Shown piece after piece: positions 1-11,793 of a stretch of DNA of 64,000 nucleotides (position 1 is its first letter; each line of letters starts with the position of its first letter). The stretch spans positions 124,001 through 188,000 of the forward strand of contig JARKIF010000033.1 in the NCBI GenBank assembly GCA_029378245.1, written 5' to 3'. The stretch comes from Roridomyces roridus. Taxonomy: Eukaryota; Basidiomycota; Agaricomycetes; Agaricales; Mycenaceae. The notes under the pieces are model-generated. The model saw nothing but the letters and a program-made list of their open reading frames with translations. It had not been told where the DNA came from and did not search any database. Both the position numbers and the translations under genes were made by a program.

Positions 1-831
1 GTCGTCCGTCTCCCAGACAATATTGCGGACGTGATTGTCCTCCTCAAAGCTTTACTGTATTACGAGTCCGTCCGCCCTAGCTTTCTCGCTGTACTTGTCG
101 CTCACTTTGCCTGAGCACGGCTTCTTCGAGCCTCCTCCCGCACAAACGAGCTTCCAGATCATCGTCGGCGTCCTTCGTATGAGCCACAAATACGAGGTCG
201 ACGCCCTACGCAAACGCGCCCTCGCTCACCTCTCCGCTTTGCATCCGACGACGCTGCACGACTGGGAGTACATGGACGACGATTCGTGCGAGTGGCTTCA
301 GAAAGTCCTCGACGAAGAAGGTGGTATTCCCCTCATCATTCTCGCGCGGCAGCTCTCCCTGGATTGGATACTCCCCGCCGCATTCTACCGTGTCTGCAAG
401 CACGCACAGGCCGACCGTATCATTCAGGATCCCAACATGCACACGGAAGACAAAATCCACTGCGTCTCCGCCGCCCGGGTGTTTGAGACGAGGGATAATG
501 CGTGGGTTCTCGACTTTCTCTGGTCTCCCACTCACATCGACGGGTGCGCTGCTGCGCGCGTGTGCCCGAAGCTGAGGCTCGAGCGCCGTCGGGACGCTGA
601 AGAACGGCGGGCGGTTTGGTTGAAGGTTCCGGTTAAGCTGCCGCTGGATATATGGGCGGGGATGATTGGGATGACTTGCATTGGAGCGCGGGAGTCTGTG
701 ACCCGTGCCTTGGGGTCATGAAGGGGATACATCAGGCAGCCAAACAGAGGTTTTGGAACTCCCTTCCATCGCAATTTGGGTTGCCCAGTTGGGTAGATCT
801 GGAGGCTTTAAAAGCTGAAGCTTTCCAATGA
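1..831 (+). pseudogene. BTB/POZ-domain protein, 5' partial, probable frameshift
   Basis: The window starts inside the BTB fold. Bases 1-77 encode its end (VVRLPDNIADVIVLL), an intron follows (about 78-127), and the second exon resumes at FFEPPPAQ and carries the MSHKYEVDALRKRA block typical of mushroom BTB proteins, then a helical region and a C-terminal FGLPSW block ending at the stop 829-831. The reading frame of the central part (stop at 719-721) differs by one base from that of the conserved C-terminus. The shift falls near the G run at 658-661, so this is a one-base indel or a sequence error. BTB proteins are protein-interaction adaptors; no enzyme domain is attached. Two more decayed copies lie at 2960 and 9565. 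Confidence 0.7.
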
Positions 832-1256
832 ATATCCGCCCCAGGTTTCGAGCCCGAATGATGGGTTGGCCGCCCAAGTATCAGTCTATTACCGACTCCG
901 TTTGTATTCATCTACATACTCGTATCGTCGAACTATCGTCGAATGAACAACAGTCTGTTGGCCAGAGACTCCCAAGTGAGTGAGCGCAAGAGTCAGGGCA
1001 AAAGAAATCTAAAATGACCGGCTAATGGCGCGCGCCCACTCGATACAGTCTCTGTTCGACTCGCACTCGGGGAGACTATGTGTTGCGATTCCTGTGGCAT
1101 TCTACTCATTTTTTTTTTGCAACTGAGACCAAATGTGCGGGAATAGTCGGCCGTGCATTCAAACGAGCACTTGGAGGGAGCGCTCGACTCCGACATGTAC
1201 AGTCATTTCATTGCATTTAAATCCAAATTCCCATCCTTCCTCTACAAACCATCTAC
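832..1256. other. Intergenic, no gene seen
   Basis: This stretch lies between the stop of the BTB copy and the stop of the convergent secreted-protein gene. It holds a short T run (1111-1119) and no conserved reading frame. It is probably two 3' untranslated regions. Confidence 0.5.
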
Positions 1257-2179
1257 CTAGTACGTGATGCTAATCTGCGCATTCGTCGCGCCATTGGTAA
1301 CAACCTTGGTCGTCAACCCATCCTGGCTATCACTAACCGTGCTCCAGCTAACACTCGGCGTGGCGCCGCTAGCCAACACCAAGCTAATCCCGCTGAACAC
1401 CGTGCTGCCGCTAGGGTAGTCGGAGATGGTGGACACGCCATAGGCCTCGAGTGTCTCGGTAGCCCAGGTGAGTTGGGCGGAGCCCGTAGCGGTGAGGGAG
1501 GTGCCGGCGATGTTGGTGAAGGAGGTGACGTAGTTGAAGGAGGAGCCGGAGGAGGAGGTGAGGGTGATTATGCCGTTGAGGGTTGCGCCGGCGGAGGTGC
1601 GGACGGGGGTCGTGAAGAAGGTGCTCTGTGGGAGAGGTCAACATTTCAAAATGGAAACGGAAAAGAATGGAAAAGAGAACGCACGTCACCAACGAGGTAC
1701 CACGACGCCACAGCCCAGAAGGAACCACCACCAGCCGCAGACGGGCCGTACTGCAAGACAGGCTGGAGGATGGCATTGCCCGAGTTGGGTTCAATCGAGT
1801 TGAAGAGGAAGACCGTCTGCCCGTGGTTGGCAGCCGGGACAGCAGGGACGGTCCACGTCGTCTTGAAGCTCGAGATGGGGGACGAGCCGGTGTTGAGCCA
1901 CGAAGCGTAGGCGACCCAGCCGGTCTCGAGGGGCTCGACGGCCGCCTTGATCTTGGTGGGGGTGTGGGTGACGGCTTTGACGAAAGAGCCAGAGGCGTCG
2001 AGGACGTGGATGGTCGAGGCGTCGATGTGCGCGATGCTGCCGCCGGAGGGGACCTCGTGGACGGACGAGGCGGGACGGAGGCCTGCGCCGGGGACGAGGA
2101 CCTGTGCGGGGGCGGGGGCGGCGCTAGCGAGAGTCGCGAGGAGGCCAGTGAAGAGGGCGGCAACGGTGGAAGTGTACAT
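1257..2179 (-). CDS. Secreted beta-rich protein, family uncertain
   Basis: The model is complement(1257..1625, 1685..2179), 287 aa, with one 59-nt intron (GTGCGT...CACAG). The start at 2179 gives a classical signal peptide (MYTSTVAALFTGLLATLASA) followed by APAPAQ. The mature part is rich in Ser, Thr and Gly with alternating hydrophobics: SFKTTWTVPAVP, an FNSIEP-x-ILQPVLQYG stretch, WAVASWYL and a late TWATETLEAYG. This order resembles the beta-sandwich of glutamic (G1, eqolisin-type) peptidases or related concanavalin A-like proteins, with Gln in ILQ and Glu in ATETLE as possible active-site counterparts. That assignment is inference by eye. The gene looks intact and probably encodes an extracellular protein. 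Confidence 0.75.
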
Positions 2180-2959
2180 CGCTGATCGTAGCTGAGGACG
2201 TGAAGGTACCGACAAAGGAACCGTACAGTCTCCACTGGATATCCCCACCTTTTATTCTCAAGTCGTTGCATGATAAGCCACATGAGCGCAGTTCACATGT
2301 TTCCAAGATCAACACCGTTCCATGTTGTGGAGAAGCAAAGGATCGCGTGTGTTGACATCACTCGTCGCTAGGGAATGATAATCTCTTCCGTGCTGTTGTC
2401 GTCATCCAGGCTCAGCGAGCGCTTGGCACTCAGAGTAGCCAATCGCAGGAGTATCCATGAAGATTTCGAGATTTCAAATGCAGATAGCGGCGAGCCAGAA
2501 CGAGCCGTAGACCCAGCGAAACGGGCGAGTATCTGAGGCGGAAACAATCGCCGAGGGCGAGACTGTTGAGATAAGTAGAACAACGACCTCGCACCTCGCA
2601 GCGCCGGAGCACGCGGATAGCAGAGTGGAGCGCATGCAAAGTGATGACGGTGAGAAAGGAAGATCGTCCGCTGATCATTAGCCGACTGATCATCCTTTGA
2701 TCGTGATACGCTCAGGCAGTCTCTTGTGCTCAACTCGAGCTTCGCAGTGCAACTGGTGTCAGTTGGTCAACTTTTTCGTTATTGTGACGGGATATTGTGG
2801 AACGTTGCGGTTATCTCGAGTCCTCATCGGCCACGCACGCGATAGGGCAAAGGTATGCCGTGTTCGCTATCGTGCCGAAAGTGATCTGAGCGGATGACCG
2901 CTTTGTCCCTGCTTGTGATATGGCTGTGCCTTTTTTTTTTGCTCATCCTGCCATCACAA
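2180..2959. other. Intergenic, no gene seen
   Basis: This is the 5' flank of the secreted-protein gene and of the BTB fragment at 2960. Overlapping short frames on the minus strand lack any recognisable domain and look like chance ORFs. Confidence 0.45.
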
Positions 2960-3333
2960 ATGGACGGAGAAGCCGCTACAGAGCCGACTCGTGCCGAAGG
3001 CCTCTGCTTTGACGACCCATGCAGGACTTCCTCTGATACTTCTCGCCCGCCAACTGTCTCTAGACTGGATCCTCCCAGTCGCCTTCTACCGGGTCTGTCA
3101 GCTGAAGAAGCAGGTCCACCGCTGACTTGCACCGGAACCAGGATTTGGAATCGCCGTCAAGCGGAGGAGCGGCGCACAGTATGGGATACACTCCCGGGCA
3201 AGCTCCCGTTGGACGTGTGGACGGAGGAAGAAATACCAAACGGATTTTCTGGGATCGACTTCCGTTGTTCTTTGGACTGCCGAATTGGGAGCAGCTCGAG
3301 AGAATGAAGTCTGAGGCTTCCCCAGTGAATTAG
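2960..3333 (+). pseudogene. BTB/POZ-domain pseudogene, internally deleted
   Basis: The copy starts with MDGEAATEPTRAEGLCF, the N-terminus of the same BTB family as the copy at 9565. It then jumps to LILLARQLSLDWILPVAFYRVCQ, so most of the BTB fold is deleted. The C-terminal FWDRLPLFFGLPNW block is in another frame and ends at 3333. At least one internal deletion and two frame changes make it non-functional. Confidence 0.7.
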
Positions 3334-3442
3334 TACGTGACATACTAAACTCTGACGGGTCTGCGCAGGGATACACATGTATTTATCTGGCGTGGATTGC
3401 TCATTTTATCGTCGCATCTTGAGAAACTCTATCCGGACTACT

Positions 3443-3935
3443 TCAAACGTGCCAGCAATTGAACGAGCTCGTCACATTCGCGAAACACGGCGACCCGGCC
3501 TGTCCCATCACCTGCGACAAGTTCCACATTCCCGCCGGCAAGATGACCTCGTCGCTATCAATCGTCCCGTTGCTCAGGCATGCAAAGTTTCTGCATCACC
3601 TCAATTAACGGTCGGTATCCGGAATGGAGGGCATGTACACGCACTTGAACAAAGCACATTCAAAATGCTCGGGTATGTCGGCCGTCGTGACTTGCTTGTT
3701 CAAGCCCGTGAGGCCGCCGATAAAGTCGACGCAGGAGGCGGATTGGACAGGGAATGGGAAGCATTGGGCGGGCAGGACGGCGGTACCGATGCACAGTTCG
3801 AGAGTTGGGTTGGGGTCCGCAGGCTGTTCGGCCTGGGTGAGGAGGATAGTCGAAAGGCTATATAGGGTCAAGACGCACTGGGTCTGCAGACGCTGCGCAG
3901 ATGAGGGCGGCAAGTATGAGGGAGAGGGAGATCAT
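3443..3935 (-). CDS. Small secreted cysteine-rich protein (SSP paralog 1)
   Basis: The model is complement(3443..3590, 3645..3832, 3879..3935), 130 aa, three exons with introns of 46 and 54 nt in phases 0 and 2. Residues 1-17 form a signal peptide (MISLSLILAALICAASA). The mature chain has seven Cys. It shares with the copies at 4566 and 24349 a central C-V-D-F-x-G-G-L-x-x-L-N-K block, a P-x-x-F-x-C step just before intron 2, a Trp-Asn-Leu near the C-terminus and a terminal T-S-S-F-x-C. It is divergent from the paralog at 4566, 630 bp away. No known family is recognised. A secreted effector-like or cell-wall role is possible but not shown. Confidence 0.75.
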
Positions 3936-4565
3936 CGGGGAAAGGGTCTGGTGAGGAATCCTAGCTGCCTCTGGATGCGTAAAAGAAAGGCTTAAAAGTG
4001 GCAGAATCATGGAGGCAGTCTGCGCATGCCCTGAGGGTTACAGACGTATGCTCCATGGGAACAGATTCCAGGATGTTTGATACCAGAATAATGAGACAGG
4101 GAGTATGATTTCTTTGAACCCGGTGGGCTCATTCGCCGGAGAAGAACCAGATTTTTGAATTCACGCCGCGGCGGTTCATGGTACCAATCTTGGAACGTAT
4201 TGATTGGATTAGGTTTCGGTAAGAAAGTTCCCAGATGTCGCAGCCTTTGGTAAAGAAAACAAGAGCCGAAGCACTTCGGCAAGTATGAAAGAAATGCGGC
4301 GAGCACCTCGTCGGCGGCGGGCGGCAGCGCTCGTGTGGAGAGCGCTCTCAAGCGTGCGGACTCCGGAGAACCATTCTGCCTGTTTAAAATATGTATTTGG
4401 ATCGGTGGCTTAGCACTATTCTGTGCCTTCCATTCTATCCCTGTTGTCTCATCCAGATAATCCGAGCCCCGTTTGAACTTCTTCACACTAGAGCCTTTGA
4501 ACCCAAAGTACTTTGAGGCCGCGAATATAAAGCCCACTCCACCTGACCTCCGAGAACGGGTCAAC
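3936..4565. promoter_or_regulatory. Divergent promoter region of two SSP genes
   Basis: This 630-bp gap separates the starts of two divergent SSP paralogs. It has a TATA-like box on the plus side (4526-4532) and a weaker A/T-rich TTTTAAG on the minus side near 3991-3997. A 206-codon minus-strand ORF across it (4007-4627) overlaps exon 1 of the plus gene and lacks any known domain. Confidence 0.4.
4526..4532 (+). promoter_or_regulatory. TATA-like box for SSP paralog 2
   Basis: The sequence TATAAAG lies 34 bp before the ATG at 4566. A similar box lies 52 bp before SSP paralog 3. Confidence 0.5.
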
Positions 4566-5071
4566 ATGCATCCTCTACTCATCGGAGCAACACTCATCCG
4601 AATCTCCCTCAGTTTGGCAGCGTCCATTCGACGCAGCGCAGTACGCTACATGCATCGCATAGACCAAGATTGTCTGCTCATCCTGCTCAGAACGTCAGTC
4701 CTGACGTGGTCGTCTGCACCGACACTCTGGACTCGCCACAAGGGTGCACCACAATCTCGGTGGTCTCGGACGCCTGCATCGACCTGAACGACACACTGAG
4801 TGATCTTGACAAACGAATCTCCAGCGCGTCGATCCCAGGCGGCTTTGTTTGCACCTTTTTCGAGTGGGTCCTCCGAAGACTACTGCTGTGCAACTGCGAC
4901 TAACGAACGGACAGAGATCATTTATGCTTCGCTTCGGGCACTGGCAACTCCAACACCGACAGCGAGGTTGTCCTGACCCAGGGCGCTTGGAATCTCTCGG
5001 ATGTTCCGGGTCTTTCGGGACCGGAGGATTTCAACGATTTGACCAGTTCTTTTGCTTGTTCCCCTGCTTGA
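4566..5071 (+). CDS. Small secreted cysteine-rich protein (SSP paralog 2)
   Basis: The model is 4566..4640, 4691..4863, 4915..5071, 134 aa. The two introns (50 and 51 nt) sit at the same places and phases (0 and 2) as in the paralogs at 3443 and 23814. The N-terminal 25 residues are hydrophobic (MHPLLIGATLIRISLSLAAS) and probably a signal peptide. Six Cys follow. The block VVSDACIDL, then ISSASIPGGFVCTFFE, then DFNDLTSSFACSP at the C-terminus are close to paralog 3. The stop is TGA at 5069-5071. All splice sites are canonical and the frame is clean, so this is an intact gene of unknown function. Confidence 0.78.
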
Positions 5072-5718
5072 TCGAGAGGCCCATTGTATTGCAAGAACTC
5101 AGTACTTACACGAGTGTTGACGATTTAGAATCATTCAATCCCGATTGTAGCACTGAACACCCATCGCCGCAAATTCGATCGATATCGAGTTGCAAGTACG
5201 TGCTTGCGCCGTTTGTGAGAAAGCTGCAGAGACTCGCCAACGCGTATATGTGGCGCAGTCAGTTGTGTCTTCCATCGACGCGGCGATCACGGAAAGGGAA
5301 GGATTGGGGAAGGACTCGAAATTTGAGGCAAACAGTGATCATCAGATCAACTGATCGCAACGATCACAAAACGTGATTATCCATTAGATGCCAGCACATC
5401 TTGCTTCCTCCCATCATCTGCCATCTCCTCGACCTGGTGCACTCACTGGGCTCCCTCACCTGCGTACCATCGCACGCCTTTCCGTCAATCGGAATGGACT
5501 ACATAACCATCTAGGAATGACTAGCGGTCTATTAGTAGCCTTCGGCTTGAGCGGCACGAATGTCAAATGATGTTTATTTCACGCGTCGACGGGAACAGGA
5601 ACGATCTCTGCCGACTATTGAGCGACATTTGCCATTGGTTTACTCCGAGTTTGCCGGCGGGGAAACAAATCGCGTCCGGCACTGTGCACACGACATCTTG
5701 CTACATCCCTCGAGGAGT
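5072..5718. other. Intergenic, no gene seen
   Basis: This stretch holds the 3' flank of SSP paralog 2 and the 5' flank of the arrestin-like gene. Short frames here are low in conserved features and are not supported as genes. Confidence 0.45.
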
Positions 5719-7043
5719 ATGTCGACTCTTACGCTCAACGCGTCCCGCCCGCCGTCCATATTCGATTCACGACACAATCTTCCACCGTACTCGAATACTC
5801 TGCGCTTTGGCGAGCGTCTGCTGGCGCACAACCGAAGCTCAGGAGACTACACGCGCCAAGTTGGGCGTTCGACGCTCATTCTTTACGGCCAGGATTATGG
5901 GGCCGAAATGCCATGCTACGGCCGTGGCGCGCGCATTACTGGGGCAATCACCATCGCTGAACCCGAAACTGTCTCGTCTATAGTCCTCCAGGTGAGCACC
6001 CACAACATCCATATCCGTTGGACCCATACCTCAGCTTTGCACGGAAGATTCGGGGCAAAATGCATGCTACCGTGTCCAATCTCGGATGCGCAAACACGAA
6101 AACGCTTCTCAAGACTCGCACATTGGACTCACATGACGGTGCCGTATATCCACCCACTGTACTGTTTTCGGTGGAACTGCCATCTCGCTTCCGCAACGAT
6201 GATTTCGTGTGGCATGACCTCCCTCCGTCATACGAAGTCGCACTCCCGGATTTTGTTATCAAGAGCACATACACCATTTCGATCCAGGTGACACGGCACG
6301 ATCCCGAATTCCAGCGTCTCGCTAATGAGCAAATGCAAGTGTGCATAATTTCCTGTCGACCGCCGATTCTCATCCTGATTCAGGATCACCCTTCCGTTCA
6401 ATTATATCCCGGCTCGTGGCACCCCGGGACATCGGACGCTTGCCGGAACTGCTCACCCGTGGCGGGAGTCTTGCACCTCCGGGCTGTCCGTATGTCTCAT
6501 CCGCAATCCTTTCTTTCAAGCATTGACTCTTCCGCGCTGTGCTAAAGCTCTTCCTCCCGGATACTCACTCATCCTTTGATACAAGCCAGCCCATTCCTTT
6601 CCGCATCCAGCTCGCGATGACTGACGAATCCCTCGCCTGTGCATCCGACCTGGCCGTCCGCTGTTCCATCCAAAGGACAGTGTTCGTCAATTTGCACGGC
6701 CGGCCCACATCGCGAATCGTCACCATCACAGATTCGGACTCGGTTCCTCGCCTGTTGGACGGTGGTGGTTGCAGTGCGCTAAAATGGGAAGGCGAGTTGT
6801 GCTGTGACGACCAAGACCTTGTTGTAGGGGCGTTTGATGCAGGGTTGGTCAAGATCGAGGTGCGTATGAGGTAAGGAATGATCGAGGGTCACTATTCACA
6901 GACCGTCATAGGATTGTGTTGTCGTGGAAGTGCTCACAGGTGGTTTTGGCGGTGAGACACTGTACCTCCGGCATGTGGAACAGGTTACGTTGGCTCATAG
7001 TACGGGTACGTCCCCAAATCCTTCCGTATATGATCTCATCTGA
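5719..7043 (+). CDS. Arrestin-like protein
   Basis: The model is 5719..5991, 6048..6340, 6384..6489, 6548..6859, 6912..7043, 371 aa, with four introns of 43-58 nt. It starts MSTLTLNASRPPSIF, followed by LPPYSNTLRF and GRSTLILYGQ, then an arrestin-N-like run of beta strands: YGRGARITGAITIAEPE, IRGKMHATVSNLG, FSVELPS, PPSYEVALPD and YTISIQVTR. A second half has ITLPFNYIP and IPFRIQLAM, ending FGGETLYLRHVEQVTL. Such proteins in fungi act as trafficking adaptors. Introns 1, 2 and 4 were placed where frame and homology-like continuity agree; the last residues are uncertain because a further intron at about 7006 would give an alternative end. The family call rests on pattern recognition only. Confidence 0.62.
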
Positions 7044-7304
7044 GGAATGCAGGGTAAATTGACCAGAAGCAAATATGTGTATCTTGCAATCACGAGGTTG
7101 AATTCCGCGCCGTTTCCTAAACCTGCGTACTTGCAAGTGATGTGGTCCGCTGGGTGGAGTTGTTCACCGAGCAGGAAGAAAGAGACCAATGTATAACACT
7201 GATTGTACTCAACCGAAATTCAGCCGCGCTCGTCCTCGCGAGACCCGTTCGCCGCTGTAATGGAAGCTTAAACGGTTTGTGATGGCAGAGAAGCTGTACA
7301 GTGC

Positions 7305-9425
7305 CTAGTAAAACACATCGTCTTTTGCACCAGTTTTACGCACGAGTGCCTCGACCTTGGCAAGTAGTTCAGGGTCCGACCGCAATTCGCCCAGTGTCTT
7401 GCCGTCCGGAATCTCCTTTACCAGAGCAAGGAGTCCATCCCCCACTGCCGCGCTACGCATGCGCACCGGAACAATCTTCGCCAGCTTCCGCTCCCCTGGA
7501 CCCTGGGGAAACGCGATAATATGCAGATGAATTCGATTGTTGCTGGCCGCGGCGCGCGATAGTTGGTCGTCCCACATCGGTCCTACGTTGACGTTTCCGA
7601 TAGCAAGATGAGATAATGGCGCTATGAGGGTCTCGAAGGCAAAGTCACCCTCGATCTGCTTTATGAGAGTTGCACTTTCTCTTCCGGGAGCCTCCTTCAT
7701 GACGGCCAATTGGCCCATCAATATCGTCGAGATCTGCCTCTTGTATACTTCGTGCACGATGGTGCGTAGAAAAGAGCGGTCTCGAGAGCTGAGGAGGTCA
7801 GGATTCTCTGTACGACATTAGTTTGATGATTTGGGTAGCGATAGCGGAGCGCACGGAGGGAGTAAGCTCGAATTGAAGTACAGGTTTTTCTATGGCCCCT
7901 GTTCCAATCCAGCCGTTGACAATCCGTAGAACAGTAATATACGCTCTCACAGCACGAGCAGCGTTTCAAGTCGGCCTTCGCAGACACAAGGTCACACTAG
8001 AGAACGGGTGAGATCGCACGAATGAGAGCGGTCAGGTATACTGACCTCAACATTGTCGCAAGCTCGCGTAGGTACTCGATCACTGGAGTCGTGAATCTCT
8101 GCCATTGGCAGGAAACAGTCGTACCAGCTCAAAAAGCCCTCCCACGCATCCCATGCCGGAGACTGTGAAGCTCGCGTGTGATTCATGTGGGTTTCCATAT
8201 CGGCAAGTGACGAGCGAAATTCGATCAAGACGGAGCGATAGGGGAGGAATATCGTGGAGCCAATAAAAATAGCTTCGAGATGCTTGGGGTCAAACAACTC
8301 CGGATTTTCAAGTGCCGACGCGATCAGTCTGAGGAAGCCAGCACGAAGCGATTGGGCAAACCAGACCTGGCATCGAGGCTGGAACATCAGCGACACCAGC
8401 ATGCGGAGACCACTCGTTAGCGTTTCGTCGTGGGTTCCCAACGAGTGGGCGCTCATCTTGCGGAGTGCGATTACAAGAGCAGTCGCCATTCCACATTCGA
8501 GAAGCAGATCTGGAAATTCCTCCCTAACCTCCTCCGTTTTGCGGATGATGAGCAGAGCGGTGGATAGGAAGGCAAGTGATTTCTGCGTGTCTTTGGTCAC
8601 GAGGTGGGTGACGAAGTTGACGACCACAGTTGCAAAGTCCCTGAGGGTTCCGCCGCACCCCTCAACGAGGTCATCGTGATGCTCACGATTCTCGAGATCC
8701 ACGGCAAAGTGAAGGAAATGCGCCGCTGTGTCATATCCATCGATTTGAATCCCAGCTGGCCACACATCCTTCCCGGAGAGGAGAGCCAACACTTTGGTTA
8801 CCGTCGGTCGAAACCCGGGCTCGGCGGCAATGCTTTTTTTACCGGCGGCGTCACTGAATTTCCATATCCTCCCCATGACGGTAAACGAGAGCAGAAAGGC
8901 CTCAGGAGAGAAGAGTATCAGCCTCAAAGCCTCGACAATTGGCCAGCGACTCACATCTTTGGGGCACGTGATTACATGCGGTGGTAGGCAATAGTCATGT
9001 TGTGCGATCAGCTGGGACCACAACCAAAGACCTGGCCAAATGTCAGGACAGGCTTCGCGTGGTACCTCCTCTGCGAAAGCGAGGCCCTGGACTGCGAGAA
9101 ACGCGAGAACCACGAGGTCTGCGTCCGCTGGCCCCAGTCCCTCCGAGGCCCGTTGCTGCAGCCGCTGCGCCTTGGTCGGATCGAGGTGGCCATGGTATAG
9201 AGGTAGCAAGAGTGTCCAAATTGATTTGGGTTTTCCTTGGGAATCGTCAATCGTCCTGAGCATGGCGATAAAGTCGTCGGAATGGCCACCGACGGCAGCA
9301 TATGCAGACTTCTACCCCAAGAGGCAAGACTCAGAAACTGACCGATGAATTCGTGGGGGAGACGTCCGTACTTGTATGGCAGGAGGTAGGGAACGCAACG
9401 CATCCGTGCTCAGAGCTGGATGCAT
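7305..9425 (-). CDS. MYND-type zinc-finger protein
   Basis: The model is complement(7305..7807, 7855..7996, 8046..9311, 9372..9425), 654 aa, introns of 47-60 nt. Exon 1 is short (MHPALSTDALRSLPPAIQ), as in other mushroom proteins of this type. A long helical, HEAT-like region follows (about residues 20-430). The MYND finger spans intron 2 at about residues 436-475: CDNVEC, then C-S-C-C, YYCSTDCQ, W and H-x-x-x-C, with all zinc ligands present. About 170 residues follow, ending KDDVFY. MYND fingers bind proline-rich partners; the specific role is unknown. The gene is convergent with the arrestin-like gene, 260 bp away, and looks intact. Confidence 0.82.
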
Positions 9426-9564
9426 GGCCAAATGGTCTTCCACGAACGACTCGACAAGATGGCGAGGACGAAGAGTGATTGATATCGATCTTGCCGGATG
9501 ATCCGGATTGACACAGTTGGGCAATGGCTGTGCAATCCGACCTCTTTGTTTCCCGCCACCGCAA

Positions 9565-10536
9565 ATGGACGTCGACGCAGCTACCAAGCCCAAGCGTGCC
9601 GAAGGTCTCTGGTTTAAGGATTGTCAAGCAGAAGATGTCCTCTTCCGTGTCTCTCGCGACTTTCTCTTGACTTTCTCGCGGCCCATTCCCCGATATGCTG
9701 TCGGTCCCCACCCTCGCGAATGCCGAAACCCGCGAAGGATGCCCATTTGTCTCCTTGACGGACACAGCTCAAGACTTCACCCTCTTTCTCCAAGCCCTCT
9801 TATACTACGAGTGCGTGCGATATATCTCTGCCCACTGATTCGGAGATTTCAATGCCACACCAGCGTCTTCGAACCCCCACCGGCACATACGACCTAGAAA
9901 ATTCTCCTTGGTGTGCTCCGAATGAGCCATAAATACGAAGTAGACGCATTGCGGAAACGCGCACTGGCTCACATCGCGATCTTCCATCCAACGACCCTCG
10001 ATGAATACGAGCTGATCGCCGTCAACCCTTTGCCTTTGAGCCACTGGTTGAAGGAATTGCTCCGCAGGGAAGGAGGCCTTCCCTTGATACCCCTCGCGGG
10101 CCAAATGTCCCTGGACTGGATCCTTCCAGTCGCTTTCTACCGCGTCTGTCAGCACGCGAGGGAGGTTGATATCCTCCACGACCTTAGCTCGGACGATCAG
10201 CTGCGATATATACTTTCATGTCGGACGCTGGAAACCGGGTAAGTGGCCAAGATGGGATGCACTGAGGATGTCCACCAATGCACTCGTACCCGCATTTGGT
10301 GTCGCCATATGGCCGAGGAGCGCCGCACGGTATCGGCAGAAATTGCAAGCGGCAGGCTTCCGTTAGATGTGTGGACTAGCAAGGATTCCTCCCAAATGAG
10401 AGTTTGTGCTTCATTTCTGAGGGCGATGATGGACGCGTATGGAGCTGCCCAACGGTCTTTCTGGGATCGTCTTCCCTCTTTCTTTGGATTACCCAACTGG
10501 AAGGAACTAGAGATGAAATCCGAAGCTTTTGAATGA
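9565..10536 (+). pseudogene. BTB/POZ-domain pseudogene, near full length
   Basis: This copy starts MDVDAATKPKRAEGLWF and has DVLFRVSRDFLL, the first strand of a BTB fold. A frameshift near 9685 separates it from DMLSVPTLANAETREG. The intron (GTGCGT from 9811 to CCAG) is kept, followed by VFEPPPAHTT. An in-frame TAG stands at 9895-9897 and a TAA near 10240-10242. The conserved MSHKYEVDALRKRA and C-terminal FFGLPNWKELEMK blocks remain. Order and content match the copy at position 1. Confidence 0.75.
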
Positions 10537-11793
10537 ACCAACGACTCACGAGTAGGTTGTTTCTGTTGGGCAGCGCATGCAACTCTGACAGGCTTGCCCA
10601 GGGATATGTGTACTTGGTCACAGTGTCGTAGACTGTTTGCTTATGGCGATGCTTCAGCTCTTTACAGGTCAGGGGCGCCGTTCGAGTGGGCGGCCTTGTT
10701 ATGTACGCACGCGACCGGTACCGAACCCTGACCGTTGTTTTTGTGAGCAATGCGGGATTTGAACCCGACGCGGTGAGAGCTACATGGAATCACTCTGAAT
10801 TGGACGCACAAAAGGTCAGTTTGAATGGATCGTTCTTTTCAATAAGTCCCTATATAGCGCAAGACACTACCTGGCGGCCAGGACTCTCATCAAGTCAAAG
10901 ATTACGGGAGGGGCTTGGGGAGCGCACCACCAAAGAAAGATGGGATCGACCAATATCAGATGTTCAGCGGGACCGCCGTTCGGCTCGAATTCGGCGCCGG
11001 CCATCATCGTGAAGTACAGCCGTCCTTCATAATCTGGGTGAACGAGAAGACTTGATCACCATGGGGTCATGGAGTCGACCACAGGCTTCGTATTTTTTCC
11101 CTTGCGAGCAGACCGACAGTGGTGCTGCTGGCTGAACTAGAGGAGCGATAGCTTATGGAAGCGTGTAAGAGCACCAAAACCAGTCGTTCTCATGTACTTC
11201 ACAAGGACGTGTCTTACAGGTCAAATCACTTTCTTTGATCAAACAGAATGGAGCGCCGGGAAATGGGGCCTTTCAAGCAACGAGCTTGAAAGCTTGGAAC
11301 GCAGCTATCGAGCGAGCGAAAGAATGGCCGGCGGATGCCCGCGAACGCTCCTAATCTGAGCCCAGAAGTTAACACGCAAAAACGTCATGCGCCAGTCCAA
11401 GGCGTTCCGCCGTTCGATTCGACTTGCTTGTCGTGTTTTTGCAGCATCAGGACTTTTGGAACAGACCGACAGCTTGTGCTGGTGTTCGGCGCGTACGAAG
11501 AGGAATTCGACGAGATATGTACCCAGGGGTGTGCGTGACTGTTTCGAGATTCGACAACGAAAACCGTGCGTGTTTACGAGGCACTGGAATTGAAGAGCGA
11601 GGAAGGTTCATCAAAGAACTAAAACGGGAGAGGATCAGCCGCCCGACATGATGCGGACGATGCCAAGGCCCGCCCGAAAGAGTGGTTACACCGGGCTTGG
11701 TGCCACGTATCGCATGAGTGCAGCAAGGGAACAACAGCAGGAGAGGAAGAATAATGGAGTCGACCACATACGAGACATCCCAGACCAAAAAAA
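10537..11793. other. Intergenic, no gene seen
   Basis: About 1.25 kb without a supported gene lies between the BTB pseudogene and the TM gene. A T-arm-like motif near 10750-10768 on the minus strand is discussed among the rejected items. The frames at 11335-11650 show no domain. Confidence 0.45.

Noticed and set aside
1411..2283. 290-codon minus-strand ORF overlapping the secreted protein
   Set aside because: It is Ser/Pro/Arg-rich in the alternate frame and lacks a signal peptide; the spliced frame is clearly better.
4007..4627. 206-codon minus-strand ORF
   Set aside because: It overlaps the promoter and exon 1 of SSP paralog 2, has no recognisable domain and an uneven composition.
10745..10800. 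T-arm-like GGGTTCAAATCCCG on the minus strand, possible tRNA
   Set aside because: No D arm or anticodon arm fits upstream; only about 20 nt separate the possible acceptor strands.
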